Assembly (NCBI GenBank): GCA_026770585.1 | Contig: MU646511.1 | Span: 304,406 to 318,849, forward strand | DNA length: 14,444 nucleotides | Source: Baffinella frigidus | Taxonomy: Eukaryota > Cryptophyceae > Cryptomonadales > Baffinellaceae | Reading direction: 5' to 3' | Program-made: the position numbers and the translations under genes | Shown here: piece by piece, positions 12,101 through 14,444 of the stretch | Layout: each line of letters opens with the position of its first letter | Numbering within the stretch: position 1 is the stretch's first letter | Notes under the pieces: model-generated | What the model was told of the DNA's origin: nothing | Seen by the model: the letters and a program-made list of their open reading frames with translations, nothing else | The model's database searches: none

Positions 12101-13869
12101 GGTTCTTTTACGCCCCAAAATTGACGAGGTTGTACCGCAAAATCGGGATGTTGACTTGAGAGGAGGCGGCAGCTGCCGCCCCGAACGAGAATGTCAAGGT
12201 CCGCCCACACCCTAAACACTAAACACCTAACCCCAATCCCACACTAAACCCCAATCCCTGAACCCTAAGAACCCCCCAATCACAAACCCGACAATCCTCA
12301 ACCCCAAACCCTGAAACTAATCAACCTAACCAATAATAAACGAAAATCCTAATCAACTCTTAACCCCTGAACCCTAAACCCTAAACCTAAAGCTCAATGC
12401 ACCCTGATAAGCCCTAATAAAATCTAACAACACCCAATAAACTCTCATAAACCCCAAACGAATCCTCAACCTTGAAACCCTTACTCCAAAACAAGGCTTC
12501 CGTGGGGGTCAACAAAGCCTCAGAAGCCCGCAACACTAACACCAACAACAACAATAACAACAACAATACACCCGAATAAACCCTATAAAAGGTAACACAC
12601 TGTAACGGCCCGTGAACAGGCGGCGTTATCGGCGGCAAGACAGCGGGCGGTTGACGCGGAGGAGAAGCTGGACACGATGCAGACAGCACACCGACAGTTC
12701 GTGCTCGACGAGGGCCGCCTCGCCGACGACGCCAAGGCCAAGGCCAGCCAGGTTCAGTCCCGTCACCTTTCACATTCTGTTTCGCAGAGCATCCGCCTAA
12801 ATGATTTCCTGCACAGTACAAATCCTGGTATTTTAAACCCTATAATTACGGAATGGCTCCAGTGCCAAGCGAAATTTGAGGTGCAGACGAGAAGCCCCAC
12901 CGACTCATGGTGCTTGAGGGCGCCCTCCGCCCCTACACCCTATTGTGGGCCCGCCCGGCGCTCCCCGGCGCGCCCCGGCGGCGCCGGGGCGCGCCCTGCG
13001 GCGCGCCCCGGGAGCGCCGGGGCCAAAAAAAATTCGCTCTCTCCCTCTCTCTCTCTCGCTCTCGCGCGCTCTCTCTCTCGCTCTCTCGTGCGGTGCGTGC
13101 CAGGCGTGGGAGACAGCGGCGTTGGGGCGCGGGGGGGGGTTCACTTTTCCGGTGTTACACGGGCCCGCGCGGGGGCGCGCTCCGCATGTGCGGAGCGTGC
13201 GCTGTAAGCTGGGAGCTCAGGACCTGGTCCTAGGGCGCGGTGTGCGGCGCGCGCGGTGCCGCTGGCACGCCGCGCGCTGCGTGCCGAAAGGAACTTCGGC
13301 GCAAAAATATTTTTTCACCCCCCCGCCGGCACCCTACCCACCCCTACCCCCCTGGAAGCGACGGCGGCGCTCCCAGGGAGATTTTTTGTTTTGGCCCACC
13401 TGGGACCCCCCCACTATTCAAGGGCGCCTCGCGGATCAGACGAATTTCATGTTCAACCAGGTTGCGAGCCCCCGCCCCCCCGGCTCACCCAAACGAGCCA
13501 CCCGCAACTGTTGACAAGACTGATCTGAGCAATTTTGGTACCAAATGTGCGGGTATCAGGAATCGGCATCGTGCAAACCCCCATCTCCTAACCGCTCATC
13601 CCTACTCTAGGTGGAGCCGCAGCGAGCGGGGGTGCGGCGGCAGCTAGAGAGCGCGCGGACGGAAACCCTAAACTCTAAACCCCAAACCAAAACCAAAACT
13701 CTAGGCGCTAAAATCACAACTCAATTATTTTTTTAATTAAAAAAGGTGCTGAACCCAAAAATTAATCCTTAAAACCCCCAAACCGCAGGTGGAGCCGCTG
13801 GTGGCACAGCTGGCGGAGGTGCGGCAGCAGCTTGAGCGCGCAGACGCCCGCCTCGTACGCTCCGAAGAG
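8890..13869 (+). CDS. BRE1: BRE1/HUB-like histone H2B E3 ubiquitin ligase, 5' part (spliced, partial)
   Basis: Firm exons are 8890-9141, 9830-9930, 10205-10400, 11975-12052, 12620-12751 and 13789-13869. They have GT-AG introns and matching phases and give 280 codons; the gene continues past the window. The start MSGEE is followed by basic clusters RKRK (9-12) and KKK (24-26), a likely nuclear signal. Residues 71-84 (EIIKFQNKQLYAAI) and the helix up to VLRHW (Trp118) match the conserved N-terminal region of BRE1/RNF20/HUB proteins, where an LQxKN-type helix leads to VNRxW. The rest is Ala/Glu/Leu-rich coiled coil, also typical. BRE1 acts in the nucleus with a Rad6-type E2 to monoubiquitinate histone H2B during transcription; that is family knowledge. 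The diagnostic C-terminal RING finger would lie beyond 14444, so identification rests on the N-terminal half. Confidence 0.7.
9142..9829 (+). other. BRE1-like intron 1, with an internal 70-bp duplication
   Basis: Segments 9511-9580 and 9701-9770 are direct copies (about 80% identical by eye; shared GGAAAATCTGA(A/G)G and GGACGCG(G/C)(C/T)GGTACC). Each copy is followed about 60-70 bp later by an acceptor-like CCCGCAG (9644-9650 and 9823-9829). Only the second leads into an exon. This intron is one of the few here without telomere-like heptamers. Confidence 0.7.
9830..9930 (+). CDS. BRE1: BRE1-like exon 2
   Basis: After CGCCCGCAG the exon reads AKKLELARREKVISTLEASE, then ASHKEAVACVLRH, and ends TG|GTAAAT in phase 2. 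The split codon becomes TGG (Trp118) when joined to exon 3, restoring the family's invariant-looking Trp. The intron that follows (9931-10204) begins within 15 nt with CCGAAACCCGAAACCCC units and later contains a CT-rich tract. Confidence 0.85.
10014..10060. repeat. CT-rich simple repeat in intron 2
   Basis: A polypyrimidine (CT)n/(CTTT)n tract on the sense strand, followed by further C-rich DNA and CCCTAAACC units up to the acceptor at 10204. It may contribute to acceptor recognition; otherwise it is a simple repeat. Confidence 0.8.
10205..10400 (+). CDS. BRE1: BRE1-like exon 3
   Basis: After CCCCCCCCAG the exon reads (W)CMLTEELKSTMVRLTK, continues through a central LGAHKDMLESILALED segment, and ends MAEVVE|GTCCTG in phase 0. 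The spacing of Trp118 to the following helix matches BRE1 proteins. The exact donor is slightly uncertain because GTCGTC a few codons earlier could also serve. Confidence 0.8.
11632..11730 (+). CDS. Candidate extra exon in BRE1-like intron 3
   Basis: GGTTCAG precedes 33 codons (FPMDREKLINELSSVNSRRD and on to LERGCL) ending at CTG|GTGAGG, phase 0 at both ends, so it could be spliced in without breaking the frame. Its codons (AAT, TTA, AGT, GTA) are AT-richer than the neighbouring exons and it sits beside the AT-richer insert, so it may instead belong to the insertion or be chance. I do not recognise the peptide. Confidence 0.25.
11854..11880 (+). pseudogene. Degenerate copy of the start of BRE1-like exon 4
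   Basis: After CCCCACAG the sequence ACACTGCAAGAGTTGAAC (TLQELN) matches the exon 4 start GCACTGCAAGAGGTGAAC (ALQEVN), but the frame ends at TAA (11884-11886) with no useful donor. It is embedded in CCCTAAA-like repeats 121 bp before the intact exon. Confidence 0.6.
11975..12052 (+). CDS. BRE1: BRE1-like exon 4
   Basis: After TAAATCAG the exon reads ALQEVNAQHSSMLSSAEAAA, then PDENAK, ending AAG|GTCCAC; 26 codons, phase 0 at both ends. The acidic/alanine composition fits the coiled coil. Degenerate copies of its two halves flank it (11854-11880 and 12163-12198). Confidence 0.75.
12163..12198 (+). pseudogene. Partial duplicate of exon 4 3' half (possible microexon)
   Basis: 36 nt reading EAAAAAPNENVK correspond to the end of exon 4 (AEAAAPDENAK), with the donor context GTCCGCCC mirroring GTCCACCC. 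It is preceded by an AG and is phase 0 on both sides, so it could be included as a 12-residue cassette. It may equally be a decaying duplicate. Confidence 0.5.
12199..12619 (+). other. Rest of BRE1-like intron 4, telomere-like repeats
   Basis: Degenerate CCCTAAACCC, CCCAATCCC and CCTAATAA units run from about 12205 to 12480, then an AAC-rich tract (12538-12570). No coding signal is seen. A 47-bp dispersed repeat lies just upstream, at 12115-12160. Confidence 0.65.
12620..12751 (+). CDS. BRE1: BRE1-like exon 5
   Basis: After GTGAACAG the exon reads AALSAARQRAVDAEEKLDTM, continues with a QTAHRQFVLDEGRLADDAK segment, and ends AGCCAG|GTTCAG; 44 codons, phase 0 at both ends. Heptad-like Leu/Ala/Val spacing with charged residues supports coiled coil. 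Confidence 0.8.
12788..12880 (+). CDS. Candidate extra exon after BRE1-like exon 5
   Basis: A good pyrimidine-rich acceptor (TTCTGTTTCGCAG) precedes 31 codons (SIRLNDFLHSTNPGILNPII and on to CQAKFE) ending GAG|GTGCAG, phase 0 at both ends. The intron between it and exon 5 would be only 36 nt. The peptide does not look like coiled coil, so it may be a false positive or a replacement for a lost exon. Confidence 0.3.
13611..13665 (+). pseudogene. Degenerate copy of BRE1-like exon 6
   Basis: After CTACTCTAG the sequence reads VEPQRAGVRRQLESARTE, clearly related to exon 6 (VEPLVAQLAEVRQQLERADA). It has no donor; the frame runs into CCCTAAACTCTAAACC repeats. It sits 178 bp upstream of the intact exon. 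Confidence 0.6.
13789..13869 (+). CDS. BRE1: BRE1-like exon 6
   Basis: After AAACCGCAG the exon reads VEPLVAQLAEVRQQLERADA, then RLVRSEE, ending GAG|GTATCC; 27 codons, phase 0. It has clear coiled-coil heptads (L, V, L, V, L, A, L). Last firm exon in the window. Confidence 0.8.
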
Positions 13870-14333
13870 GTATCCCCGACCCCCCGGAACTCGAACCCCC
13901 CGGAAACCGAACCCCGAAACTGGGTGCCGTGTCCCCTCAAAACCGGAAACCGAGAACCGAAAACAGAAACCCTGAAGCCGAAACCCAAAACACGAAACCC
14001 TAATCCCGAAAACCAAACCCCCAATCCCGAATCCCGAAACTTGAAACCCCAGCCCCTAGCCCCGAAACCCGAAACCCCAACCCCCACTCCCGAAACCAGG
14101 CGTTTCGGACAATCAAGGACGCAAAACCGGGGGATAGCGCTGTGTCGGTACACCCTGACCCCTGAACCCCTCTTCTCGCCGCTCTCACTTCTGAACCCTG
14201 AAACCGAACCCTGAAGGCGAACCTCTAAATACCCAAACCCAAACCATACCCCCTTACCTCTGAACCCTGCACCTGGTTTGGCAGTGGACACCCTGAACCC
14301 CAAACGATACACCCTAAAAACAAGCCGAACCCC

Positions 14334-14386
<53 letters not shown>

Positions 14387-14388
14387 AC

Positions 14389-14441
<53 letters not shown>

Positions 14442-14444
14442 ACC
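13870..14444 (+). other. BRE1-like intron 6 (partial), telomere-like, ending in a CCCTCAA array
   Basis: Starting within about 10 nt of the donor the sequence is CCCGAAACC, CCCTGAACC and related units. From about 14332 to the window edge it becomes a nearly perfect CCCTCAA heptamer tandem array (about 15 copies, one with a 1-bp deletion). The acceptor lies outside the window. Open frames on either strand here are repeat artefacts. Confidence 0.75.

Larger units (their letters stand above)
12752..13788 (+). other. BRE1-like intron 5 with GC hairpins and CT repeat
   Basis: Contains a possible extra exon (12788-12880) and a GC-only hairpin cluster: 12969-12979 pairs perfectly with 12983-12993, nested in GGCGCTCCC / GGGAGCGCC arms around 12957-13018. 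An A8 run and a CT repeat (13036-13087) follow, then two more GC-rich imperfect hairpins near 13175-13202 and 13246-13279, and a decayed exon copy (13611-13665). CCCTAAA-like units occur only near 13660-13780. Confidence 0.65.

Noticed and set aside
13421-13461. Possible copy of the end of BRE1-like exon 5 (GRLADQT..NQ before a GT)
   Set aside because: Only GRLAD and the CAG|GTT ending match; the preceding acceptor gives the wrong phase and nucleotide similarity is weak. Probably coincidence, though it fits the exon-shadow pattern.
12945-13514. Long overlapping plus-strand frames across GC hairpins
   Set aside because: They are Arg/Ala/Pro-rich translations of GC-only hairpins and a CT repeat, open in all three frames, and lie within an intron of the BRE1-like gene.
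14332-14444. Chromosome end (true telomere) at the right edge
   Set aside because: The array is CCCTCAA with an internal deletion, lies inside an open-ended gene after a good donor, and similar degenerate arrays occur throughout the window. The evidence favours an intronic array, not a terminus.

Overview
This window looks like nuclear DNA of a microbial eukaryote, most likely an alga. It is intron-rich with GT-AG splicing, has no bacterial-style operons, and is filled with degenerate TTTAGGG/CCCTAAA (plant/green-alga-type telomeric) heptamers inside introns and intergenic DNA. One gene carries EsV-1-7 cysteine-rich repeats, a motif known mainly from stramenopile algae, cryptophytes, prasinophyte green algae and some of their large DNA viruses. 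A prasinophyte-type green alga would fit both clues, but this is inference and I cannot name the species.

Two spliced genes are arranged head to head around a 670-bp spacer (8220-8889). Leftward (minus strand) is an EsV-1-7 repeat protein, reconstructed here from eight exons between 8219 and 4435. Its splice phases all agree, and its four consecutive motifs include one (split across two exons) with exactly the consensus spacing C-X4-C-X16-C-X2-H-X12. Rightward (plus strand) is the 5' part of a BRE1/HUB-like histone H2B E3 ubiquitin ligase: six well-supported exons from 8890 to 13869, with the gene running off the right edge before its expected RING finger.

Layout: 1-2745 is non-coding DNA with tandem repeats, a foldback element, tandem palindromes and direct duplications. 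2746-4400 holds decayed or uncertain exon copies of the minus-strand gene among telomere-like arrays, plus a 59-nt poly-C run. 4401-8219 is the EsV-1-7 gene; its second intron contains an inverted copy of the gene's own 5' flank, bracketed by 34-bp direct repeats. 8890-14444 is the BRE1-like gene, with introns of CCCTAAA-like repeats and several degenerate copies of its own exons.

The main unusual theme is architectural. Introns of both genes are built largely of degenerate telomere-like heptamers, predominantly with the C-rich strand as the sense strand. Several splice acceptors appear to be the last heptamer followed by AG. Decayed partial copies of exons ('exon shadows') sit next to the real ones in both genes. 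No transposase, CRISPR array, tRNA or rRNA was recognised. All gene models are by eye; no alignment or database search was run.
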